Shown here piece by piece: positions 1 to 7,191 of a DNA stretch of 33,845 nt. Each line of letters begins with the position of its first letter. Within the stretch, counting starts at the first letter, position 1. A model generated the notes under the pieces. It had not been told where the DNA came from and searched no databases. It saw only the letters and a list, made by a program, of their open reading frames with translations. Both the position numbers and the translations under genes were made by a program. The stretch covers positions 1-33,845 of the forward strand of contig JAFVEE010000053.1 in assembly GCA_017478085.1 (NCBI GenBank), written 5' to 3'. The stretch is from Prevotella sp. (GTDB taxonomy: Bacteria > Bacteroidota > Bacteroidia > Bacteroidales > Bacteroidaceae).

Positions 1-186
1 GTAGATTGGCGAACGGTCGCCATCGAACATCGCCTTCTGCTCCTTATCGAGGAACGAGAGGTTGGTTATCACGCGCTCGCCAGTGAGCAGGGCGTTAAGG
101 AAATCTATCAACTGGGGCTTGGAGAACTCCTCTCCGAAGATGATCTTGAACCCCACGTCGGTAAATGGGTTGATGAATTTTCCCAT
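1..186 (-). CDS. Rpn-type PD-(D/E)XK nuclease / putative transposase, N-terminal part only
   Basis: Only the first 62 codons lie in the window; the gene runs off the left edge. The protein begins MGKFINPFTDVGFKIIFG, followed by a segment reading FSKPQLIDFLNALL. I recognise this as the typical start of the Rpn / PD-(D/E)XK nuclease-family transposase proteins (PF12784-like) that are common in Bacteroidales. Family members are linked to recombination and DNA cleavage, but most have no proven transposition role. The ATG at 184-186 is supported by a well-placed promoter just upstream (TATCTTTG at 216-223, TTTG at 243-246). The catalytic residues are outside the window, so activity cannot be judged. 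It sits beside repeat element copy A. Confidence 0.75.
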   Translation of the reverse strand, partial: MGKFINPFTDVGFKIIFGEEFSKPQLIDFLNALLTGERVITNLSFLDKEQKAMFDGDRSPIY

Positions 187-215
187 AATCAAATCCTTGT
201 TTCGTTTATTGCAGG

Positions 216-246
216 CAAAGATACGAATATTTTTCTTTTCAGCAAA
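216..246 (-). promoter_or_regulatory. Promoter of the Rpn-type gene
   Basis: On the minus strand a -33 TTTG (243-246) is followed, after exactly 19 nt, by the -7 box TATCTTTG (216-223). This matches the Bacteroidetes consensus TTTG / TAnnTTTG. The ATG is 29 nt further on. Confidence 0.7.
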
Positions 247-421
247 AAAATGAGGCTGAAAATATCAAACCTGCTGCCGTGAAACATAGGCGAGAATCGC
301 TTCGTGGTCAGCAGATGGTAGTTTGGCCCGAAATTTTCAATTCCCACAACTGTTTTGCAAAACACTGATAGTCAATGCCTTGCACAAAAACACGTTCTAA
401 AGGAGAACCAGAGGCGGTGCA

Positions 422-500
422 ATTGATGCTTCTTTGCAACACAACCGATGCTATATTGCAGTGCTACATAGCGTCCGTTGTGTTGCAAAGAAGCATCAAT
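422..500. repeat. 24-bp perfect inverted repeat in the centre of copy A
   Basis: The arms 422-445 and 477-500 are perfect reverse complements over 24 nt, separated by 31 nt. The arm begins ATTGATGCTTCTTTGCAACA. The repeat could form a strong hairpin on either strand. There is no T-run after it, so a plain intrinsic terminator is not obvious. Confidence 0.85.
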
Positions 501-504
501 CGTG

Positions 505-527
505 ATGCAACGGAGCATCCGTTGCAT
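505..527. repeat. Small REP-like palindrome
   Basis: ATGCAACGGA and TCCGTTGCAT form a 10-bp stem around a GCA loop. The core AACGGAGCATCCGTTG resembles the hairpin cores at 8592-8699 (AACGGAGGCTCCGTTG), so it is probably the same sequence family. Confidence 0.7.
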
Positions 528-639
528 GGCAGTTCGCGTCCGAAACGCGCAAAACGGTGAAAAAGGAGGCCCCAAAACAGCCACGACGGGATGTTTCACG
601 CGCTATTTCACGATTTTATTTTGTCTTGATTTTCGAAAA

Positions 640-1896
640 TTATTTAAACACACCGAAGAGGTTGTCGCGCTCGAAGAGCTGCATCACCTGCTGCTCGACG
701 GGCGTGCGCAGCACCACCTCGTTGTTGCGCCAGAACTGGGCATCGTAGCCCTGCTCCTGGATGGTGCCGTGCAGGTTGCCATAGAATTTCATCTCGTCGC
801 CCCGGTCCAGCTTCTTGCCCTTCTCTTTCTGCAGTTCGCCCACGTTGAAGAGGATGGAGTGCGTGTCGATTTGCTGTCCCTGGAACACGTGCCGCTCGTT
901 CACATTGACCGACTGCACCTCGAGGAAGCCGTTCTCCTCGGTCATATTGACGACGAAGCCAAACTCGGTGGGGAAGACGACCTGCTTTTTGCGCACATTG
1001 CTCACCCAGTCGCGGTGCAGGATGTAGACGTTGCGCCCCACCCCTTCCATCTTACGCAGGTGGCAGGTGGCCTCGTCTACATAGATGGTAACGTCGAGAA
1101 TGGCATCCCTGATCTTGGGCTTCGGCGTGAAGTGAATGGCAATGAGGCGCGACTCGGGATCGCTGATAATCTCGTAGTCTACTTTATAGAAATCGCGATA
1201 GCGCGGCATCAGTGGCGGCACCATCGACATTTTCCACACATCGCGCCAATCGTTCGACTTCATAGCCACCTCTATTTGCGAGAAGGTATAGAAGTTTGAA
1301 TAATAGGAATAATAATGCAGGCTGTCGGGACGGATGGCGGCATAGCGGCCCTTGACCAGTTCCAGATCGCGCAGCCAGGCTGCCGAATGGCCTTGCAGAA
1401 AGGCCTCGGCAAACTCGTAGCAGGTGCTGTCGGAGAAGGCCGTCTGACGGTAGAAGAACTGCGACTTTCTCTTCTTGTTCTTCTGTAGCTGTCGCAGGGT
1501 TTCCTTGGTCACCTTCCGAATGAGGCTGGCAATGGGGTAGACCGTCACCTCCTGCAGCTCCAGATCCATAGGCAGCAGCCCTACCCTACCGCCCAGTCTG
1601 CCGGCCCGCACGCTCTTCGACTGGAAGCCCACGTAGCTGATGCGCAGCACGTCGGCCGAGTCGCAGGCGATGGCAAACTGGCCCTCGGCATTGGTGATGG
1701 TCGAGACGCCCGGCCTGGCATAGACGCTGGCAAAGGACAGCGGATGGCCGTTGCGGGCATCGACCACGGTGGCCGTGAAGGTCTGCGCCGCTACGCGGCT
1801 AAATGATAAATGACAAATGATAAATGATAAACTTACCATTTGTAGCCACATACGCCATTGATGCTGATTATTTCTCATTGTCTTCTCATTTCTCAT
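640..1896 (-). CDS. Secreted protein with N-terminal carboxypeptidase-regulatory-like domain
   Basis: A 418-aa exported protein. After a signal peptide ending near VAAQ (about residue 38) comes a CarboxypepD_reg-like (CNA-B-like) fold at about residues 39-115, seen in FTATVVDARNGHPLSFASV, the NAEGQFAI turn and VLRISYVGFQS. The remaining 300 residues are a beta-rich envelope domain of unknown function. Such proteins in Bacteroidetes are usually periplasmic or outer-membrane associated; no enzyme activity can be assigned. The first ATG (1894-1896) overlaps the end of the upstream gene by 11 nt, and a second in-frame ATG at 1876-1878 is equally possible. Both starts and the signal-peptide codons consist of heptamer repeats. 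It is probably co-transcribed with the 1011-aa gene. Confidence 0.7.
   Translation of the reverse strand: MRNEKTMRNNQHQWRMWLQMVSLSFIICHLSFSRVAAQTFTATVVDARNGHPLSFASVYARPGVSTITNAEGQFAIACDSADVLRISYVGFQSKSVRAGRLGGRVGLLPMDLELQEVTVYPIASLIRKVTKETLRQLQKNKKRKSQFFYRQTAFSDSTCYEFAEAFLQGHSAAWLRDLELVKGRYAAIRPDSLHYYSYYSNFYTFSQIEVAMKSNDWRDVWKMSMVPPLMPRYRDFYKVDYEIISDPESRLIAIHFTPKPKIRDAILDVTIYVDEATCHLRKMEGVGRNVYILHRDWVSNVRKKQVVFPTEFGFVVNMTEENGFLEVQSVNVNERHVFQGQQIDTHSILFNVGELQKEKGKKLDRGDEMKFYGNLHGTIQEQGYDAQFWRNNEVVLRTPVEQQVMQLFERDNLFGVFK
1801..1828 (-). repeat. Heptamer tandem repeat (four AAATGAY units) inside a signal peptide
   Basis: Four consecutive 7-bp units on the plus strand (AAATGAT, AAATGAC, AAATGAT, AAATGAT) encode part of the hydrophobic segment SLSFIICHLSF of the 418-aa protein on the minus strand. 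Seven is not a multiple of three, so gain or loss of one unit would shift the frame. Confidence 0.85.
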
Positions 1897-1898
1897 TT
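1874..1898 (-). repeat. Heptamer repeats spanning the stop/start overlap of two genes
   Basis: The plus strand reads CTCATTG, four bases, CTCATTT, CTCATTT. The units supply the last codons and the TGA of the 1011-aa gene, and both candidate ATG codons of the 418-aa gene. The units resemble those at 1801-1828. Confidence 0.75.
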
Positions 1899-4800
1899 AG
1901 CTGCGAAGCAGCGCCAATCGTCTGCCCGCCGCTGGTGATGCCCTGGGCCGACACGGCGAGCTTCTTGCTGAAGCCGTTGTTGAAGAACTCGATGTGGGCA
2001 CGCCCCTGGCTGTCGGTCGTGGCCTGCGGGTTCCAGTACACGGTGCGACGATAGTCGGTCTCCTCAGGCTCAGGCTCCCAGTCGTAGTCGGGCACGAAGA
2101 ACTCGGCCGGCCGCGTAAAGCCCTGGAAGTTGATGCGGAAGCCCATAAAGTCGGGCAGCGGATGGTCGTTGCTATACTCATCGCCGACGGTGAAGTTGAA
2201 GATCGACGTAAGTGGGTGTGACTCGTTGGTGGTCCGATAGGGGTTGTAGCTGAACACGGTCTCGTGATAGTTGCCCTGCTGGTGCGTCAGCTTACGGTTG
2301 TCTATGTCGGCATAGAGCTGCAGCTCGCGGAAGTTCTCGTTCACGGGGAAGAAGTGCATATTGAGGGGCAGGTTCTCGGCGCTGCCAGTGGCCGAGGTAA
2401 AGTGCGGAATGTCACCCGCTTCATTGACGCCCACGTAGGTGCTGTTCATGCCATCGAGGCCGAAGATGTAGAGCAACTCGGCCATGCGGGCATAGTGGGC
2501 AGAGGCATCCAGTTCGTACTGCGTGTGGCTCTTCTCGTTGTAGATCATACGCTCCATTTGCTTCGTATAGTCCTTGGTGCCAAACTGCTCGTCCATCCAG
2601 CGGGCATCGTCCATCATCATCTGGTGCATAATGTCGTAGCCACCATCGACGGGGCCGCCCGAGTATGGACTGTTCTCACGTAACTTGAAGTCGCTGATGT
2701 CGCCATAGATGTTCGACAGCCAGGCCATCATGTCCTTCACGTCCATCACGCAGACGGGCGTCACTTCGCTGAAGTCGCTCCAGCGGCGGCGTTTCTTCTT
2801 CTGCACCTCGGGCAGCATATAGGTCTGGCTCTTGGGGTCGTAGAAGATGATGCGGCTGCGGTTCTCCTTCGGCACGGCCATGAAGCCGTAGCGGAACATC
2901 TGGCGGTCGATGGGATCGCTCAGGGCGGCCGTCTCGTAGTAGTCGTAGTTCTTGGGCAGGGGCGAGTACTGGTTGAGCGGCTCCACGCGCTTGCTGAGCA
3001 GGAAGCCGGGCCGCTTCACCGTGTTCCAGCGGAAGTTATGGGCATGCACACCGCCTCCCTCAACGCCCAGCTCCTTGATGCTCTTCTTGTTGAGCATCAG
3101 GGCAATGCGGCCCTTGCCATAGAAGGGGGCCATATTCAGGCGGAACGTGCCGGAAGAGTCGACCTTCGTCTCGCCCGTGAGGATGATCTGCGGAGCCTTG
3201 CCGTGCTGGTCGTCGCGGGTGGTGGCATACATCCAGAAGTCCAGCGAGTGGTCGGTGGGCACGGTGTCGCCGTCGATGTACATCTCGGAGTAGACCCAGT
3301 AGGGCTTGTTGGTCTGCAGCTTCCAGAAGCGCTTCGACTCGTAGTCGTTGTCGTCCCACAGCCGGCCAGAGAAGTTCAGGCCGCGCTCAATGGCCAGCAT
3401 GGGCTCCCACTGCCGCCCGCTCATCATCTGCTCGTAGTCGTAGCGCGTCCAGCCCTGCACCATCAATAGCTGGTCCAGTGCGGCGCGGTGCTCGTTGTCG
3501 TCGGCCTCGAAGTAGTACTCGGGATGGGGAATGAAGCCCTTCACCTCGGAGCCCAGCAACAGGTAGCTCAGTATGGTGTAGTCGTCGTAGGTCTCTTCGC
3601 GCGTAGGCCCGTCGGTCACGGCAATCGAGAATGGAACGGAGGTCCGCACGGGTCGGCCAGCCGTGTCGGTGAGCTGGTAGTCGAGGCTGACCTTTTGGTA
3701 GGGGGTTAGCTGAGAAGCTTCGGCCCCTATGTTCTTCAACGTCAGGCCTGCCAGGTCGTGATTATTCACAAACACCAGCCGCTGGGCCAGCACCTGGCCT
3801 TCCTGGGTGAAGAGGGTCACCACGTTGACACCCGTGGGCAGCGAGTGCTCGTCGACGAGGGCCACGGCACGCTCGCTGGCCGTCAGGTCTAACATATTAT
3901 AATAGTACACGCGCCCGCGTGAAGTGATGCTCAGCCCCAACGGCAGACCGTCGGTGCGGTTGTTGCGGGCCACCATGGCCTTCAGCTGTCCGCCCGCGCT
4001 GAACACGCTGAGCGAGTAGCCGCGCTTGCGGGCCTTGGGCAGCGAGAAGCGGTAGTTATGGCTGTTGTAGGTGAGCCGCAGCTGCAGTCCGTCGGTCAGC
4101 TCCTCGGTGTCGAGCGAATCGGCCGTCACCGAGAACACGCCGCGCCCGGCATAGTCGGTGCGGAAGTAGCCAATGCTGTCGCCGCGCCGGTAGAGAGCGC
4201 CTGCCACATTGAGCGTGCGGCCCTCGGCATTGTGGGCCTGGAAGGCAACGCGCGTGGGCACGCCACGCACCAGGTTGCCGCCCTCGGGGTAGAAGTCGAT
4301 TTCCAGTTTGTCTTTCACGGGATCCACCAGCGAGGCCGTAGCCTTGGGCAGCCGGGCCATGCGCCGCTGGGCGTAGCGGCCACTGTCTACCTTCTCGTAG
4401 ATGGGGAACACACGACTGAACACGCCGGCATTGCCCTGCAGGTAGCGCTGGAACCGCTCGCCATAGTGGCGACGGGCCTCGCTGCGGCGCAGACGGTCCC
4501 AGCCGTGGGCATCGCCCGTGGTGAAGTTGAGCATCCACGACGTGTAGGCCCGAACCTCGTAGAAGCCCGCATTGAGCGTGTCTTTCAGCACGAACGAACC
4601 GTGAGCCTGGCCCTTGTCGATGACCAGCTTCTGCGTCTCAACGGGGTAGCCTATGGGGTTCAGCAGTTCCACATAGAGTATGCGGCTCAGGTTGGTGGGG
4701 TGCAGGTTCTCATCGCGCACCACGTAGGCCTTGTACCAAATCTGCTCGCCCTTATAATAAGAGGTATTGTCGAAGTGCACGTAGACGCGCTCCTGCGGGA

Positions 4801-4921
4801 ACGCCTTGGCAAAGCGGCTGAAGTTCTCTACACGCTGAAGCAGCACCGAGTCGGCATCGGCTGCCAGCAGACCGACCGGGGCCAGCAGACCAGCGATGAA
4901 CAGGATGAAGAATCGTTTCAT
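1886..4921 (-). CDS. Large exported macroglobulin-like (MG2-domain) envelope protein
   Basis: A 1011-aa protein with a signal peptide (MKRFFILFIAGLLAPVGLLA). Near residue 44 it has RVYVHFDNTSYYKGEQIWYK, typical of the MG2 macroglobulin-like domains in the large Bacteroidetes proteins often annotated as MG2- or TonB-plug-associated. Beta-sandwich repeats follow, and it ends with a segment around YRRTVYWNP, GRAHIEFFNN and SAQGIT, which resembles the conserved C-terminal region of that family. I do not see the thioester motif of true alpha-2-macroglobulins. The exact role is unknown; an outer-membrane or periplasmic location is likely. It is the first gene of a pair with the 418-aa protein (11-nt overlap) and is divergent from the TlpA-like gene. 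Confidence 0.7.
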   Translation of the reverse strand: MKRFFILFIAGLLAPVGLLAADADSVLLQRVENFSRFAKAFPQERVYVHFDNTSYYKGEQIWYKAYVVRDENLHPTNLSRILYVELLNPIGYPVETQKLVIDKGQAHGSFVLKDTLNAGFYEVRAYTSWMLNFTTGDAHGWDRLRRSEARRHYGERFQRYLQGNAGVFSRVFPIYEKVDSGRYAQRRMARLPKATASLVDPVKDKLEIDFYPEGGNLVRGVPTRVAFQAHNAEGRTLNVAGALYRRGDSIGYFRTDYAGRGVFSVTADSLDTEELTDGLQLRLTYNSHNYRFSLPKARKRGYSLSVFSAGGQLKAMVARNNRTDGLPLGLSITSRGRVYYYNMLDLTASERAVALVDEHSLPTGVNVVTLFTQEGQVLAQRLVFVNNHDLAGLTLKNIGAEASQLTPYQKVSLDYQLTDTAGRPVRTSVPFSIAVTDGPTREETYDDYTILSYLLLGSEVKGFIPHPEYYFEADDNEHRAALDQLLMVQGWTRYDYEQMMSGRQWEPMLAIERGLNFSGRLWDDNDYESKRFWKLQTNKPYWVYSEMYIDGDTVPTDHSLDFWMYATTRDDQHGKAPQIILTGETKVDSSGTFRLNMAPFYGKGRIALMLNKKSIKELGVEGGGVHAHNFRWNTVKRPGFLLSKRVEPLNQYSPLPKNYDYYETAALSDPIDRQMFRYGFMAVPKENRSRIIFYDPKSQTYMLPEVQKKKRRRWSDFSEVTPVCVMDVKDMMAWLSNIYGDISDFKLRENSPYSGGPVDGGYDIMHQMMMDDARWMDEQFGTKDYTKQMERMIYNEKSHTQYELDASAHYARMAELLYIFGLDGMNSTYVGVNEAGDIPHFTSATGSAENLPLNMHFFPVNENFRELQLYADIDNRKLTHQQGNYHETVFSYNPYRTTNESHPLTSIFNFTVGDEYSNDHPLPDFMGFRINFQGFTRPAEFFVPDYDWEPEPEETDYRRTVYWNPQATTDSQGRAHIEFFNNGFSKKLAVSAQGITSGGQTIGAASQLNEK

Positions 4922-4944
4922 AGCAAACCTATTATTTCAGTTTG

Positions 4945-4952
4945 CAAAAATA
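4945..4952 (-). promoter_or_regulatory. Probable -7 box for the 1011-aa gene
   Basis: TATTTTTG on the minus strand fits TAnnTTTG, 23 nt before the ATG. No TTTG is found 19 nt upstream, so the promoter call is tentative. Confidence 0.45.
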
Positions 4953-4972
4953 CACAAAATAACGAAATATTC

Positions 4973-5003
4973 TTTGCTATTTAAAAGAAATTAGGTAATT
5001 TTG
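4973..5003 (+). promoter_or_regulatory. Promoter of the TlpA-DUF6029-Omp28 operon
   Basis: TTTG at 4973-4976, 19 nt, then TAATTTTG at 4996-5003, matching the Bacteroidetes consensus. The ATG at 5035 follows after a short leader. Confidence 0.7.
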
Positions 5004-5034
5004 CAGCAAATTATTAAACTAAGACTGAATAAAT

Positions 5035-5520
5035 ATGAAGAAATTGTTTCTCATCCTGATGCTACAAGCCTTCGTGGGTAGCATCTTTGCCCAGCTGCCA
5101 CAAGTGGCACTGAAGGACATCGACGGCAAGGCCGTGCGCACCGACACATTATCCAACAATGGCCGCCCATTCATCATCGACTTCTTTGCTACCTGGTGTA
5201 AGCCCTGCAACCGCGAGCTCGACGCCATCAGCGAGGTCTACGAGGACTGGCAGGAAGAGACTGGCGTGAAAATCTTCGCCGTATCGATAGACCAGGCCCA
5301 GAACATCAACAAAGTGAAGCCCCTCGTAGACAGCCACGGATGGGACTACGACGTGCTGCTCGACCCCAACGGCGACTTCAAGCGCGCACTGGGCATACAG
5401 ATGATTCCCTACGTGCTCATCGTCGACGGCAATGGCCACATTGTCTATAAGCACAACGGCTATACCGACGGAGCCGAGACCGAACTGATTGACAAAGTAC
5501 GTGAACTGATCAAGGAGTGA
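5035..5520 (+). CDS. TlpA-like thiol-disulfide oxidoreductase (thioredoxin fold)
   Basis: A 161-aa exported protein with a signal peptide ending near residue 19 (SIFAQ). The thioredoxin-fold active site is W54-C55-K56-P57-C58 within FFATWCKPCNRELDAI, and the conserved cis-proline is P125 in QMIPYVLIVD. These are hallmarks of TlpA/ResA-type proteins, which reduce or exchange disulfides outside the cytoplasm. The substrate is unknown, but an Omp28-like lipoprotein with its own CxxC lies two genes downstream and is a reasonable partner (inference). The gene is the first of three; its TGA overlaps the ATG of the next by one base. Confidence 0.88.
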   Translation: MKKLFLILMLQAFVGSIFAQLPQVALKDIDGKAVRTDTLSNNGRPFIIDFFATWCKPCNRELDAISEVYEDWQEETGVKIFAVSIDQAQNINKVKPLVDSHGWDYDVLLDPNGDFKRALGIQMIPYVLIVDGNGHIVYKHNGYTDGAETELIDKVRELIKE

Positions 5521-7181
5521 TGAGCAAGAGACACATTCTACTATGCCTGATGCTGGCCAGCCTCTCGGCATCGGCCCAAAACGACGGGCTGGTGATCAGC
5601 GGCAGCATACAGAGCGACATCCTGATTCCAGAGGAAGACAAGAAGATAGGTGCCACCACCGACGGCGACTGGGGCAAGACCAACACCTACGTGGACCTGC
5701 AGGCACAGAGCAAGTATGTAGATGCGGGCCTGCGACTGGAGTATCTGGAGCACCCGCTGCCTGGCTACGAGGCCGAAATCAAGGGCTGGGGCGTGCCCCA
5801 CTTCTACCTGAAGGGCAAGGGGAAGAACGTCGAGCTGACCATCGGCACGTTCTACGAGCAGTTTGGCTCGGGCTTCATCCTGCGCAGCTACGAGGAGCGC
5901 TCCTTAGGCATCGACAACTCGCTGCTGGGTGCCCGCGTGGTGACCACGCCCATCGACGGCGTCAGGCTGAAAGGCCTCTACGGCAAGCAGCGCACCTACT
6001 GGGACTGGGCCGACAACTACATTGGCGGGGCCGACCTGGAGCTGAGCGTCGACCAGTGGGTCAAGGCCATGCAGCAGAGCAACACCCGTCTCACCCTGGG
6101 CGCATCGTGGGTGAACAAGGAGGAACAGGACGAACGCATCGACGTCGATGCCACCCACCGGCTGAACCTGCCACGCTTTGTCAATGCCTGGGACGTAAGG
6201 GCCAACCTGCACGTGGGCCACTGGGGCGTGCTGGCCGAATATGCCCGCAAGAGCGAAGACCCGTCATACGAGAACGGCTACACCTATCGCAATGGTAGCG
6301 CGGCCATGCTCTCAGCCTCCTACTCGAAGAAGGGCCTCAGCGTGCTGCTGCAGGCCAAGCGGTCGGAGGATATGTCGTTCCGCAGTCAGCGGTCGCGCAC
6401 GGGCACGGCTGCCTTCGTCAATCATCTGCCCTCCTTCACGCAGGAGCAAACCTACACGCTGGCCGCCCTCTACCCCTACGCCACACAGCTGGCCGACGGC
6501 GAATGGGCCTATCAGGGCGAGCTGGCCTACAACTTCAAACGTAAGACGGCTCTGGGCGGCAAGTATGGCATGGACGTAAAGCTGAACTTCAGCTACGTGC
6601 GGGGCATCAAGCGCGACTTCCTGAATGGCGGCGACTACAACTCGCTCTCGGGCAACCCCGTACTGGCCGGTACCGATGGCTACACCACTTCTTTCTTCGG
6701 CTGGGGCGACCACACCTACTACCAAGACCTGAACGTGCAGCTGAGCCGTAAGTTCACGAAGGCTTTCAAGCTGAACCTGATGTATATGAACCAGCGCTAC
6801 AACCAGGCACAGGTAGAGGGCCACGGCGAGATGATTCATAGCAACATCTTTATTGCCGACGGCAAGTACCAGTTCTCGCCCAAGACAACGCTGCGCGCCG
6901 AGGCTCAGTATCTGACCACCAAGCAGGACGATGGCGACTGGGCCTTCGGACTGCTGGAGCTGTCGCTCGTGCCCCACTGGATGATTACCGTGAGCGACGA
7001 GTGGAACTGCGGCGAGACCGACATTCACTACTACCAGGCACTGGTTACCTACAACACGGGGGCCCACCGCATTCAGGCGGGCTACGGCCGCGTTGCCGAT
7101 GGCTACAACTGCTCGGGCGGCGTGTGCCGCTACGTGCCGGCCAGCAAGGGCTTCACGCTTTCTTACAACTACAACTTCTAA
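5520..7181 (+). CDS. DUF6029-type outer-membrane beta-barrel protein
   Basis: A 553-aa protein with a signal peptide (cleavage probably near SASAQ, residue 20). The rest is rich in alternating aromatic and polar strands (for example ELTIGTFYEQFGSGFILRSYEERSLG and the terminal GFTLSYNYNF, ending in an aromatic residue as outer-membrane barrels do). I recall this layout as the DUF6029 family of Bacteroidetes; its function is unknown. I chose the ATG at 5520 (overlapping the upstream TGA) over the in-frame GTG at 5517. The AAGGAG just before it lies only 2 nt from the ATG, so coupling to upstream translation is likely. Confidence 0.72.
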   Translation: MSKRHILLCLMLASLSASAQNDGLVISGSIQSDILIPEEDKKIGATTDGDWGKTNTYVDLQAQSKYVDAGLRLEYLEHPLPGYEAEIKGWGVPHFYLKGKGKNVELTIGTFYEQFGSGFILRSYEERSLGIDNSLLGARVVTTPIDGVRLKGLYGKQRTYWDWADNYIGGADLELSVDQWVKAMQQSNTRLTLGASWVNKEEQDERIDVDATHRLNLPRFVNAWDVRANLHVGHWGVLAEYARKSEDPSYENGYTYRNGSAAMLSASYSKKGLSVLLQAKRSEDMSFRSQRSRTGTAAFVNHLPSFTQEQTYTLAALYPYATQLADGEWAYQGELAYNFKRKTALGGKYGMDVKLNFSYVRGIKRDFLNGGDYNSLSGNPVLAGTDGYTTSFFGWGDHTYYQDLNVQLSRKFTKAFKLNLMYMNQRYNQAQVEGHGEMIHSNIFIADGKYQFSPKTTLRAEAQYLTTKQDDGDWAFGLLELSLVPHWMITVSDEWNCGETDIHYYQALVTYNTGAHRIQAGYGRVADGYNCSGGVCRYVPASKGFTLSYNYNF

Positions 7182-7185
7182 GGAG
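7181..7185 (+). promoter_or_regulatory. Shine-Dalgarno of the Omp28-like gene
   Basis: AGGAG overlaps the stop codon of the upstream gene (TAAGGAG) and lies 6 nt before the ATG at 7192. This is unusually good for this genome and decides the start. Confidence 0.65.
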
Positions 7186-7191
7186 AACATT

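Larger units (their letters stand above)
290..637 (+). repeat. Dispersed intergenic element, copy A (about 348 bp)
   Basis: This fills most of the 453-nt gene-free stretch 187-639. Its first block (290 to about 385) aligns without gaps to the reverse complement of 22327-22422. Its last block (590-637) matches the reverse complement of 22084-22131 at 42 of 48 positions by my count. The blocks occur in the same order and at similar distance in both copies (204 versus 195 nt between them), while the middle is different and palindromic. The outer end lies 2 nt from the stop codon of the 418-aa gene. I see no convincing open reading frame in it. A non-autonomous repeat, an RNA gene or a structured 3' region are all possible. 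Confidence 0.65.

Noticed and set aside
478-1299. 273-aa plus-strand ORF
   Set aside because: Mostly antisense to the 418-aa exported protein and starting inside repeat element copy A; no domain seen.
7093-7191. Upstream start of the Omp28-like gene
   Set aside because: It overlaps the DUF6029 gene in another frame and would bury the lipoprotein signal; AGGAG and ATG at 7192 fit better.
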